Source: Zychaea mexicana (taxonomy: Eukaryota; Mucoromycota; Mucoromycetes; Mucorales; Lichtheimiaceae). Taken from it: a stretch of 64,000 nucleotides of DNA. Positions 42,694-53,221 of this stretch are shown here, one piece after another. A model generated the notes under the pieces. The model did not search any database. It had not been told where the DNA came from and was given only the letters and a program-made list of their open reading frames with translations. Where the stretch lies: the NCBI RefSeq assembly GCF_025766255.1, contig NW_026516734.1:62001-126000 (forward strand), given 5' to 3'. A program made the translations under genes and the position numbers. Position 1 is the stretch's first letter. Each line of letters opens with the position of its first letter.

Positions 42694-44447
42694 CTATCGA
42701 CCGTCATGATGGAATTCAGTTTCATTAATGACCTTTCTGTTACGTAGAACACGCGCGGTGATATCGTTAGTAATCTCTTCAATTGGACGCCCCTTGGTCT
42801 CTGGCACATAACGGAACGTAAAGATAGTCGACAAGGTAAGTGATGCCGCAAAGATCAGGAATGCATATGACTGAATCCTATTTAGCATTGTCGGAAACAT
42901 GAGAGCAACGCCAAAGTTCGATAACCAATTTGCAGCAGTTGCTATGGCCGTTACCCTGGATGTTGCGCGGGTCGGCGTTAGTTCGGATGTCAGTAGCCAG
43001 GGAATGGGTCCCAATCCAATAGCAAAGGCCGAGATAAACACCATGACCGCAGTGCTCGTCAAAGCTGGTATATTGTAGTGACCGCTTATCACTAACAAAG
43101 CAGCGCTTAGAGCACCGACACTTTGAGCAAGCAGGAGCAAGAATCGACGGCCACAACGTTCAACCAGAAAGACTGATAACAGTGTAATAACCAAATTGAC
43201 AGCTGAACCAGCGAACGCCAACTGCCGTGCTTGGTCTGCCCCGAACGATTGGCGGAAAATGATGGTCGAGTAGTACATGACACCGTTCACACCAGAGAAC
43301 TGCTGCGCCATATGCAGGATCATGATGGTCAATGTGACATAACGCAGGTGTGGATCGCGCAAAAGATCACTAAAGCTACATTCGTCGCTCTTTTGGGACT
43401 CTTTCACGACAGCAGCATTTGCAGTAGTCGTGGCTACGTGTACGACGTCTCCTTTTTCATGGTTTGTGGTGCTGGAGCTAATGGTAGTGGTATCAACTGC
43501 TGTTGCTTGACGCTGGCCTTGAATGATGTCCTCGAGTTCAAACTCGACATTGTACTGTGATCCACGTAGTTTCTGTAGTGCTCGTCTAGCTTCTTCATCT
43601 TTGTTTATAGATACAAGGTATCGTGGTGATTCGACAAGGAGCGGCACGAGTAAAATTTGAAGAAGAGCTGGAACGGCCACAAGACTGTAGTTCACGCGCC
43701 AGAGGGGCACATTTGATAGGAAAATTCCTACGGCATTTGATGCAAGGATGCCACAGACAATCATGAGCCTATTATCAAAAAATTGCTGTGGTGAGTTGAT
43801 CATAAAAAATTCAAATTCTGTGAGGAAAGGCCTAAGATATGTGCAATAGTTGCCACAGTGACTTACTGATTGCATACACCCATTGCACCACGAAATAATA
43901 TTGTCGAGACCTCGCCGTTGTATGTTGGAGTAGCGACGGATCCCATTCCACAGGATAATCCAACGCAAAACCGTCCGAACCCAAATACAACAGGCGACGT
44001 GGCCAGACCCATCACAATCGCTCCGACAATCCAGCCGGCATTGGATATGGCGATTGTGGCCTTGCGTCCTAACCGTGTCATTGCGGGCTCTGCAAGAAAG
44101 CTTGCAATCAAAGCACCGATACAGAAAATAGAAACGACAATTCCCCTATTGACCACAATAAAAGCGTCATTAGTACTAACATGTTCGTAGGTTATACCAA
44201 TGAATACAGTATTGATCGCATAGCGATCATCACATGCTACATACCACATGGATGAATTCATTGGTAAGCAATCTGGAAAATTTGGGTTGCTTTTATGTGC
44301 ATCACCGTTGGCACAGCTGTGTGTTGCTTCTGCGGGTAAGTTGGGTGAACCAATAGTCCATCCCATACTGAATGATCCAATGCATGATATCAACACACAG
44401 AGGACAGTACGGACTGGATAGCGTGCTTCACGAGAGTCTCTTTCCAT
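42694..44447 (-). CDS. MFS sugar transporter (GLUT/HXT family)
   Basis: Two exons (44447-43867, 43768-42694) encode 551 residues with about twelve membrane helices. Signatures seen: RLGRKATIAISNAGW (loop 2-3, with GRK), GRFCVGLSCGMGSVATPTYN, VESPRYLV before the cytoplasmic loop, AQQFSGVNGVMYYS (the QQ-x-x-G-x-N-x-x-x-Y-Y motif), ERCGRRFLLL, and YVPETKGRPIEEI (PETKG). The first extracellular loop is long (about 60 residues, with NSS) and the central loop is Ser/Thr-rich (VDTTTISSSTTNHEKG). Substrate is probably a hexose; the sequence does not tell which. The exon join uses GTAAGT/TAG with QLMIVCGIL. Confidence 0.93.
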
Positions 44448-44745
44448 AAGAATAGATAAGATGAAGAAGGAAGAAACTAGTTGCTGGCTGGAAAATTCTT
44501 GTGTTGTAGCAACAATTATTCCTCGCGTCTATTCTTTGTTTGCTTTCTGTTCCAACACCACCTAAATTTGGCAAATCCGAGAGGATGCTTTGATTTGTGT
44601 TTGTTTGGAATGATTAATTTTTCTGTTTATGCCTAACAAGCCAAATCAAGATCTTTCATGCAGTAAATTATACCATGAAGAACAAAGAAGTAAAAATGAT
44701 AACGGAGAACAGTTAATAAAGAGGGTGTTTACATGTACAAAGTTA

Positions 44746-46467
44746 CTACATTAAAATGCAGGATTTTCCCTTCCTTTTTGGTGTCGTTGTAGAGGCGACA
44801 TTGGGGGCTTTGAGCTCACGCACGCGTTGGATGGCGAGCTTGTCATTGTTGGCTGCCGCGGTATGTAACCATTTCTCTGCTGTCTCCAAGTCCATCTCTA
44901 TTCCTATTCCAAATTCGTAAAAGCACGCCAAAGCAAACATAGCGCGCGTATGACCATTTTCTGCCGCTTGCCTTGCCCATCGATACGCCAAATTCGAGTT
45001 TTGTTGAACGTTCTGCATTGTTCCATTCAAGTGCCAGCACGATATAAGAAACTGTGCATCCGCTATCCCTTGGAAAGCCGCCTTTTGAGCCCATATAACC
45101 GCCAATCGTTCGTTTTTTGGGAGATCAAGATCGCCTGTTTCGTATGCAACTGCCAATCGGTACTGAGAGGGTGCATATCCAAGTTCTGCAGCCTGGATGA
45201 ACACTTCCCGGGCATATTCCACATCCGGGACCAATGCGAACCCTGTAGGTTCGAAAGCATTACCTAGTGCGTGCAATGCCACAGGATCTGGAGCAGCAGT
45301 CGTCCGTTGAACAGCGCGCTTGAGCCAAGAAGTACCTTCGCGGCGATTGTCTGGAGACTGAGAATCATCGATCAAAATCAGTCCGAGCTTGTACATGGCT
45401 GGCGGGAATCCCATTTTGGCCGACTTGCGAAAATATTCCAGGGCCCGTCGAAAGTTTTGCTTTGTGCCAACTCCCATTTCATAGCACACGGCAACTCGAT
45501 ACGCGCATTCTGGATGATACTGCTTGGATGCCAGCCAATAGCAGTTGAATGCCTTGCTATGGTTTACTTTAACGCCATGCGCACCAGTGCCGTAGCAATT
45601 CCCGAGCATAAATTGTGCGTCTGGGTGTCCTGGTCTCGTCATTCCCTGAGGTCCCGCTAGCTTCTTCAACAACTTCACTGTCGTTGTGGCAAGCTCGTTT
45701 GACTCTGTATGCATCGTAGATAGCTTGTTTAAAATATAGGTGGTGCATTGTACTTGCAAAATGAAGTCCTTGGTTTTGATGGCGTCTTGGTAAAGTCGAA
45801 CCAGTCGTTCATACATGGTGAGTTGTGGGCGCGTTCGTGTGGCTCGGAAAACGGCCAATGCTTGATCAGAAACACTCACAGACGAGATATCTTCAACAGT
45901 AACGTTGGTAGTGGTGGGAGCAGGACTATGCATTCTGCTTGTTGAAGTACTACCATTGTGTTTATAAAGAACCGCAGGAGCAGTGGTGGGAGAGTCCAAT
46001 TGCTCCATTATCGTCACAACGTCGCTGTCTTCACAGATGCTGCTCCTGGCATTGTTCTCGAGACCCTTCATATCTTTCGATGGTGATTGTGGTGATGTCA
46101 CTTGATCGCTTTCATCGTTATTGCTGTTCAAGTCGTGCAGTTGTGGCATTAAGTCGGATGAATCATAGCCTTGAAAATTAATTCGAGGGCACGATGCTCG
46201 TTTGTTGCTGGATCTTAATGACAAGCTCTGGCTGATAACGGGTGGAAACGGTTTGTTAAAGCTGACAAGCTTTTCGTGATTCGGTAGCGCTAGTCCGGTT
46301 CCAGCAACTGCTTTCTGTAATTTGGCGTCAGGTGCAGTTGTTTGATCTTTGCTGTCGTAATTGGCATCGCGGCTAACCGGTAACTGCTGTTGTTTTCCAT
46401 CATACTGCCGAACCGCCGTCAGAACATCCACGGAAAGGGGGCGTCGCGCTTCGTAAATTATTTCCAT
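44746..46467 (-). CDS. Sel1-repeat protein, Skt5/Chs4-like chitin synthase regulator, C-terminal CAAX
   Basis: A single exon of 573 residues. The N-terminal half (about 1-230) is disordered and Ser/Thr-rich. The C-terminal half has Sel1 repeats, for example HPDAQFMLGNCYGTGAHGVK, AYRVAVCYEMGVGTKQNFRR and RAMFALACFYEFGIGIEMDL. It ends KGKSCILM: a CAAX box whose last Met favours farnesylation. This architecture (disordered N-terminus, Sel1 array, prenylated C-terminus) is that of yeast Skt5/Chs4, which tethers and activates chitin synthase III at the bud neck. That it regulates a chitin synthase here is inference by family. It lies in the same orientation as, and 300 bp upstream of, the sugar transporter start. 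Confidence 0.85.
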   Translation of the reverse strand: MEIIYEARRPLSVDVLTAVRQYDGKQQQLPVSRDANYDSKDQTTAPDAKLQKAVAGTGLALPNHEKLVSFNKPFPPVISQSLSLRSSNKRASCPRINFQGYDSSDLMPQLHDLNSNNDESDQVTSPQSPSKDMKGLENNARSSICEDSDVVTIMEQLDSPTTAPAVLYKHNGSTSTSRMHSPAPTTTNVTVEDISSVSVSDQALAVFRATRTRPQLTMYERLVRLYQDAIKTKDFILQVQCTTYILNKLSTMHTESNELATTTVKLLKKLAGPQGMTRPGHPDAQFMLGNCYGTGAHGVKVNHSKAFNCYWLASKQYHPECAYRVAVCYEMGVGTKQNFRRALEYFRKSAKMGFPPAMYKLGLILIDDSQSPDNRREGTSWLKRAVQRTTAAPDPVALHALGNAFEPTGFALVPDVEYAREVFIQAAELGYAPSQYRLAVAYETGDLDLPKNERLAVIWAQKAAFQGIADAQFLISCWHLNGTMQNVQQNSNLAYRWARQAAENGHTRAMFALACFYEFGIGIEMDLETAEKWLHTAAANNDKLAIQRVRELKAPNVASTTTPKRKGKSCILM

Positions 46468-47380
46468 GTGATACCACTACAACTGTTGTTGGGAGCGCGA
46501 AAGCTGCATTAACAGGAAAAAGAAAAGGCGCAGGCTGGAAAGAGAGGGAGGAGTGACAGGAAGCTGAAATCAAGAGAAGAAAGGGATCAGTCAACTACTG
46601 GAGATTGCCCTCGGTTAAAAAGGTCACCATATCTAAAGTTTATTATTCCTTTGTTGATGCTAAGGTCATATTAAAATTTCTTTTATTTGCTATCTTAACC
46701 CCCGTCAGCATGCTGCTGTGCTCTCCTTAAGATAAAAAAAAAAACAGGGGAAAAGCTTTTTAGAAAACACACTCTATTTGTTAGATACCCTGAGACATGC
46801 GAGGCTGTTATACTAGGTCGTTTGTTTATTACGTTTAGCAATAGAAGGCTAAATGATGTCGACCTGTCTGTTGATATTATCGTTGTACCTTTTTTTTCCT
46901 TAGCGCGGTGAATTTGTTGTTGCTGTAGTTGACATGTGCATTTGTGTGGTAATCTTATTGATAACTGCATACATAGCATTTGGGATTGCTTCTATGTAGG
47001 AACAAATGTTGTCACACTTACATGCAGCATGCGTACATATTATCAAATTGTTTCTTTTCTGGTTTAAATCCTTTACTAGTGGCTTTTGTTACTCTTTACG
47101 TTTTTATTCTACAATATCGCTGCAGAGAAACAGTACCACATAATAGAGACCATGGTATGTTTACATGTTTGCTATTATGTTGTTTTTAAGGCTACTACGA
47201 AGGTTAATCTTAATAGATGGTTACTATATTTATGACCGGTTAACATTGTGAACCAAGCATTTGTTCCGTATTGGGAAACTGAGATTCAAATCTTGTAGCC
47301 TCGATCGGTCAGTATCAAATAGGTATGGCGAACCGGCGAAATGATGCCCCTCCCTTTCTCGCGCCTTTGCTAGTTGCAGA
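46468..47380. other. Intergenic between divergent Skt5-like and RPS27 genes
   Basis: About 900 bases. The part next to 47,381 is the RPS27 promoter, with a pyrimidine-rich leader (CCCCTCCCTTTCTCGCGCC) typical of ribosomal-protein genes. The open frame 47,230-47,757 on the minus strand is antisense to the RPS27 first exon and intron and is not a gene. Confidence 0.5.
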
Positions 47381-48247
47381 ATGACTGTAAGTTTGGAGGA
47401 TGTACAAGGTTCGAGCACTTCAAAAGAAGCAAAAAGACGAGTATAGATGGATGAACTGCGTCGATGGATGGATGGATGGATGGATGGATGGATTACGACG
47501 GATGAATCAACGTGGTCGACAAACCCAAACGATTTCTTACTCGACGATTTATATCCAACAAAAATCTCCTCTCCATTGAGAAAATTGAATCTCGCAGCAG
47601 CCCTCCAACACAGTTCAGCCTTCTCAGTTTCCGAGTGATCACCCAAGAGCAAGGAGAGAACGAAGAAAAGCAAAACGATTGAGAGCTTATTCACTGTACC
47701 TTGTCTTTTTGCTTCGAAAAGGAGTCGCCCTAGCTTTGCTTTGCTTGAATTGTGCATTGCTTGGATTGCGTTACTAATGTGTTTCCTATATACACATGTA
47801 GTTGGCTGTCGACCTTTTGAATCCCTCTGTTGAGCACGAGAAGCGCTGCCACAAGAAGAAGAGACTTGTTGCCTCTCCCAACTCCTACTTCATGGATGTC
47901 AAGTGCCCTGGTAAATAGTCAATTTTACTTTTGTAGCTCTTGTGTTAAGTGCAAAAGGAAGTCCAGTTAATTTATTAATCGTGGGACACTTATTACAGGT
48001 TGCTTGAACATCAGCACTGTCTTCAGCCACGCACAGACTGTTGTCTTGTGCTCTTCGTGCGGCACTGTCTTGTGCCAGCCCACCGGTGGTCGCGCACGTT
48101 TGACCGAAGGTATGTTATATTACAGATAGCAAACTTTGACAGTTTTGGTCATAGAAGACCAATCTGTGCCTGTTATTCGGATAAATCAACTAACTGTCTT
48201 CTTTTTTATTCCTTATAGGTTCTTCCTTCCGCAGAAAGATCAACTAA
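47381..48247 (+). CDS. RPS27: 40S ribosomal protein eS27
   Basis: Four exons (47381-47386, 47802-47910, 47999-48109, 48219-48247) give 84 residues, the normal eS27 length. Exon 1 is only ATGACT, followed directly by a GTAAGT donor; exon 2 then reads [15 protein letters not shown], so the product begins MTLAVDLL. The C4 zinc motif is visible as CPGC in one exon and CSSCGTVLC in the next, then [19 protein letters not shown]. The first intron is about 415 nt, much longer than others here, a common arrangement in fungal ribosomal-protein genes, and contains a GATG microsatellite. The alternative first exon, an ATG at 47,152 directly before GTATGT, would give MLAVDLL and is less likely. Confidence 0.92.
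47463..47493. repeat. (GATG)n microsatellite in RPS27 intron 1
   Basis: Seven full GATG units plus GAT in tandem, inside the long first intron of RPS27. It creates the illusion of an open frame on both strands ([10 protein letters not shown] / [10 protein letters not shown]). Confidence 0.95.
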
Positions 48248-48514
48248 GTTGGTTGTAATGGATGTTTAATGTTGTGAAACAGCAATAGGCTTATTTTTTG
48301 TGTTTCTCGTGTTCTCTTTTTTTACATTAAAGCAAAAAATGATTCTCGAGCCAAAATGTAACGTGACTCTGTCTGTCGTTTATTTTTTTTCTTGCATGTT
48401 TGGTGTAGAAGAATGAGAGAGAGGAGCTAGAGGAGCTGGAATAGAATAAGCTGTGTTATAGTTAAGGTGCACTATTTATCTTTTCTTTCTCGCCGCTGTA
48501 ACTATTCTGAGAAA

Positions 48515-49908
48515 ATGGCATCTCGCCTAAAATCAGCTGCGTTGCTTCGTGACTCCTTGCTATGTCAGCGGCCGAGGACATTGACTTCATCTAATGATAG
48601 CATGAGATTGTATGCTGTTGCTACGCGACAGTATACAGCACAAACGAACAATAGCATTAACAGTGGCAGTACCAGTAACAGCAATAACAATAATAGCGAC
48701 AAGCTGTCACTGCCGCCATTGCTACCACCACCACCATCACGTAACGAAGAACTCACTGCAGCAGCAACCGAATACCTAAACAAACTCCAGGCAACAATTC
48801 GACCACGGCTGACGCCTGTATTAACTAAAATGCGCACTGCCCGAGAAACGTTGAGGAACATTCGACAAGAAGCAAATGATCCCAAAGAAGCGATTAAAAG
48901 GGCCGGGGTGGCCCTGAACCAGCTGACTGGATATGATCAAATTGAACAAGTAAAACGCAAAGTCACTGATCAAGGTACCGAACACTTCATCCTGTTTCGC
49001 TGAATACGCTAGATATACAAAATGAAAAATGATAGTCTCTCGAGTGTACTAAGAAGTGAATATCCTATGGTATACGACCTATAGCCGAGGCATTTGAACA
49101 CTCACGAGACGAAGTACAAAGTGCAAAAAAGGAGTATGAAGAAGCGATCGACACGCGATCTAGCACACAACGCGAAATCAACGAATTGTTGCAGCGAAAG
49201 CATTTATGGACGGGCGAAGACGTTACTCGGTTTACCGAATTGTATCGCTTAGAACACGATCATTCGCGAGCAGAATTAACCGCAAAGGAGCGATACCAAC
49301 ACTCAGAAAAGCAGATGGATCGAGAATACATGGCGCTAGCACAGTCAATTATGGAAAGATACCACGAAGAGCAACTATGGAGCGACAAGATACGAAGCGT
49401 CAGCACATACGGTACATGGGCGTTAATGGTTGTCAACTTGCTATTGTTCTTTGCAGTGCAAACTGTTTTTGAACCGATGAAGCGAAGACGGTTGACTGAC
49501 CGATTTGAGGATCTACTGGTCGCCAAAGTTGCCGAGGAGGAACTCAAGTTTAAAGAACTGATGGACGAGCGTGAAAATGCAATTAATGTCCAACAAACGG
49601 CCATTTTGACCGCCGTGGGTGAATTAGCAGCCAGTGTCATGAATGGTCAGCAAGCCATCGAGTCACGATTTGATGCAGAAAAACAGCGCGTCGAAGAGGA
49701 AGCATCATCCCTACAACTATCACCTATTGCTACTACTACTCCCACTCCCCTGGAAGAAGATATACCTATTAATCCGCCTCAACCAGCTGTGCTACAACAA
49801 GGTGAATCTGACATTGTTTTGAGTAAGAAAACACTTGTACTCTATTCCATAGAAAGCGCTATCGCTGGAGGACTGGTCACTGCGTTGGCCATGTTCTTCT
49901 GGCAGTAA
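48515..49908 (+). CDS. SHE9: Mitochondrial inner-membrane protein She9/Mdm33
   Basis: Two exons (48515-48974, 49085-49908) encode 427 residues. A basic, Arg-rich N-terminus (MASRLKSAALLRDSLLCQRP) looks like a mitochondrial presequence and is followed by an Asn/Ser linker. The core has long coiled coils (REINELLQRKHLWTGEDVTR, FTELYRLEHDHSRAELTAKE) then a membrane helix (WALMVVNLLLFFAVQTVF), another coiled coil and a C-terminal membrane helix (GGLVTALAMFFWQ). This is the She9/Mdm33 family; in yeast its overproduction septates and fragments inner-membrane tubules. An in-frame ATG 16 codons upstream is possible. The exon join uses GTACCG/TAG and gives QAEAFEHSRDEVQ. It is convergent with FZO1; the two stops are 200 bp apart. 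Confidence 0.93.
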
Positions 49909-50107
49909 ACCTCCCCACCTCCTTTGACATCTAGCATAAATTTGTTCTCACAAATAGAAACTTGTAAACTATTCATTGTAAAAATAATAATATATCACAG
50001 AAAATGTTACTGTATATATGAATGGATATCACAATGGAACGAAGGGGATACATTGTAGATATTTATGGGAAGGGGTAAGGAGATATGTGAATATCAACAA
50101 CATATAC

Positions 50108-52617
50108 TTAGGAGATCTCTATTCTGTTGCCATGAAGACTTGTTGCGGTATCTGTTGGAATGCACGACACCTTATCCAGTAATATGCCGGACTTCTCCAA
50201 CATTGTACTAAAGTATTCGAGCGATTCTTGGGACGTATGGACAATGGCGGTCATCTCCTCGCGCTTGCGTTCCTTTTCTTCAACTGACTTTTGAATTCTC
50301 GCTTGGATTTCCATCGCTTCAACACGGAACATCTTACGCGATTCTCTAGCCATTCTTCGGCCTTGAGCATCCACATAGGATGTTTCACGGACGGCTGCCT
50401 TGAACTTCTTTACGAGCTTACGGTTAACAGCTGAACGTATATCCGACACCACGTAGAGCAAAAAACCGGCGCTAGCAACACCAAGGGCTGGCACGACTAG
50501 ACGACGCATGTTTTGTGCACCAATCATGCTCGATACGTTCCAAAGGCCTGAAACAGCATCCTTGACTCCCATCATGCGGCCACCGAGGGCGACAGCTGCT
50601 CCCAAAGACAAGGCACATCCAGTCAGCTTGTCATCCACGAAAACGTCGAAGAAATCAGTCGCTTCTACGCTGATTTCAACGGTTCTATCGCGGCCCTTGA
50701 GACACATGTTCTTGACATCCGCAACGCAAGGATAATTGGGCAAATGCTCGGTGCCCATTTGGTGCAATTCAGCAAGACATTCGGATGCTTCGATACGAGC
50801 CTGGATTTCAGCTTGACGGACGTCCTTGAGCAGCTGTCGAGACATCGAATCTGCTAGATCTTGCGCATATTGCCAAATCAGCAGAATACCTGGGTATTCA
50901 ATTGTTTCGACAGTTTTGCCAATGTCGCTGACAGCCGTGTTCAAGCGTACAATGCTATGCTTCTGAATTCTGGTTGCAGAGGACTCCGCCACTTTTTCGA
51001 TACGACCCAAAAGACGATCACGAAGGTTCAACAAGTTTTGATAAGCGACCAAACCTTTTTGGAGCTCCTGTGTGGCCATGGCACACTCATTCGCTGCTGT
51101 AGATCGATTGGCTTCCGACAAAACACCGATATCCTTCAATAGTTTCACCATGTAGTTTTTGGCAGGCAAAAGCTTCGATTTGGAACGGTTCTCGAGAACA
51201 AAGGCACGAAGACGCTGTTCCAATCTGGCGAACTCGGGTGCATCGAGTTTGCGCGATCCAGGCTCAAGATCAACGCTGCCGGCGCTCACAAAATGCACAA
51301 GATCGTCTGCGTCAGCATAAGTTGCCGGCGAAAGCTGTCGGATTTGCTCCAATACGAGACGTTTGCAGCGGTCCTTATCACGAATCGAGTCGAAGCGATT
51401 GACGACGATGAAAATATGCGTCTTCTCGTTTGCAGCATTCAACAAGAATTCTTTGCCCTTTGATTTTTGGGTGTAATAGCAACAATAGTTTTAGTGATTT
51501 GTTGCTATGGATTCTGTTTCTTCCATAATAAGCATGAACTTACCGAGAGCGTGAAATGATTCTCTGCGCTCACAACAAAGACGACTACATCAATTTCCTC
51601 TTGTCGAGCAAATACAGCCGTTGTCTTAACCGAGTCTGTGTTAAGGCCCGGAGAATCGATCAATGCAATATCAACAACACCGTTGTGCAACATGCTTTCT
51701 TGGGCAGAGCGGGCGTCACTTGCATATACTTTGAGCATTTTGTACTCAGACACCTCAGTGATCACCTTGTACAGGTGCCGCATTTCTATGACATGGTACG
51801 TTGCCCGGTCCAAACGATTGTACTTTTCAACGTCTGGGATCGCATGTGCTTCTTCAGTACCGTCGTTCAGAGTCGCATCCAGCACTTCGCAGAACATATT
51901 GGTGCATGGCTGTTGGTCGACAGGCATCAGCTCCCGTTTCAAAAGTGCATTAACGAAGGCACTCTTGCCAGAGTTAAGATCGCCGGTAACCAAGACTTTG
52001 GAAGAAGTGTCACCGACGCGGATGCGCAAATTGTCAAGGTGGTGCAGACACTGGGATAATTTGTCGTCTAGTAGATTGGCAATGGACTGGGTCTCGAGCT
52101 TTCTGAGGTCTTGTGAAGCGTGACCCATCTTGACGTCAAGGTCTAGGATACTGAACGGCTTATTGGTAGTGTTACTACTGGCATTAGTCGCAGTAGTATT
52201 AGTAGTGTGCCAACCGTTGTTGTTGTTTTTGTTGATGTTGTTGTTGATACCCAGGCCAGGGTAGCGCACAGTAAAGCTGCGTTTGTTGGTCGTCTTTAAA
52301 TCGTCGCAGATTCCCATCACAGACGAAATATGAGTAAGCAGACGGTTGCAACTGTCTTGATATGTACGTTGCTCCTGAGCTGCATTCATTCGGTGCTGAT
52401 GAGTACGAGCGGCTAGAATGTTGGAAGAATTCGACACGGTCGGTACGGTACTAGGATACATGACAGCTGAGCGAGACAATGACGGGTTAAAATCAGGTTC
52501 CATTGTTGCTGTTGTTGCTGCTGTTGCCGTGGTTGTTGCAGGCAGGTCCACCGTAGGTGCAGAATTCCTCCTCACAAGCCTGCTTGAAGGTCTTGAAGAG
52601 GAGTATCTCTCGGTCAT
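50108..52617 (-). CDS. FZO1: Mitofusin, Fzo1-like dynamin-family GTPase
   Basis: Two exons (52617-51544, 51457-50108) encode 807 residues. The GTPase motifs are G1 GDLNSGKSAF (residues 212-221), G2 in QQPCTNMFCEV, G3 DSPGLNTDS and G4 VNRFDS. After a helical bundle and heptad regions the C-terminal third has the paired hydrophobic segment (CALSLGAAVALGG and VPALGVASAGFLLYVVSDI) that anchors mitofusins in the outer mitochondrial membrane, then a final coiled coil (HR2-like). The N-terminus (1-150) is disordered with poly-Asn and poly-Thr runs. The protein fuses mitochondrial outer membranes. Splicing is GTAAGT/AAG, joining LS to GKEFLLNAANEK. It shares a 251-bp promoter interval with the divergent HPC2-like gene. 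Confidence 0.95.
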
Positions 52618-52868
52618 TATTTTTGCTCTTTGTTCTTTCCTATACTATCTTTGTGAATATCGTCAACATAGTATCAACTTAGTTCATGGCGATATACTGC
52701 TAAGGAATTTTTATAGTACCTTTCAAGTCTTGGTAAAAAGAATGGAAGAAAGAATAATCGTACCACCTGCCTTGTTTCATTTCTTAAACAAAACTCTCCG
52801 CTCATAGTTATTGGATTTTCCTTTAATACATACTCTCTGTTTTTTCCCTTCTGCTGGTAACGTAAAGA
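52618..52868. promoter_or_regulatory. Bidirectional promoter, FZO1 / HPC2-like
   Basis: 251 bp between divergent start codons. The interval contains CTTTTTTCCCTTCTG just before the plus-strand ATG. The short plus-strand frame across it (ending at 52,807) is not a gene. Confidence 0.5.
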
Positions 52869-53179
52869 ATGGCAGATCCAGTGATAGCAGAATCTCCACG
52901 GCTATACGTCGATCTCAAGAATCAATCCTTTCCTATTATTTTTTCGTACCGAGAGCTGCTCAAACGCCGGAATAGGGAGCAAGCAAGAGGTGTCCCAATT
53001 GGCTCAACCAACGAAGAGGATGAATACTTTCAAAGTCTTTTAGCCCGTGCAGCGCAGTATGACACCAATGAAGGCGACGACATAGAAGATAATGACACAG
53101 AGGACGAAAGCGCTGGAGTAAGTCTTTTAGTCATTTGTGATTTGCCTACTGCTAAAGCGATCTCTCACCCAGACTTTTA

Positions 53180-53221
<42 letters not shown>

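Noticed and set aside
47230..47757. 175-residue minus-strand frame with [10 protein letters not shown]
   Set aside because: It is antisense to RPS27 exon 1 and intron 1; the periodic peptide comes from the GATG microsatellite.
51556..52123. Two overlapping plus-strand open frames of more than 160 residues
   Set aside because: They are antisense to the FZO1 GTPase domain and have no domain of their own.
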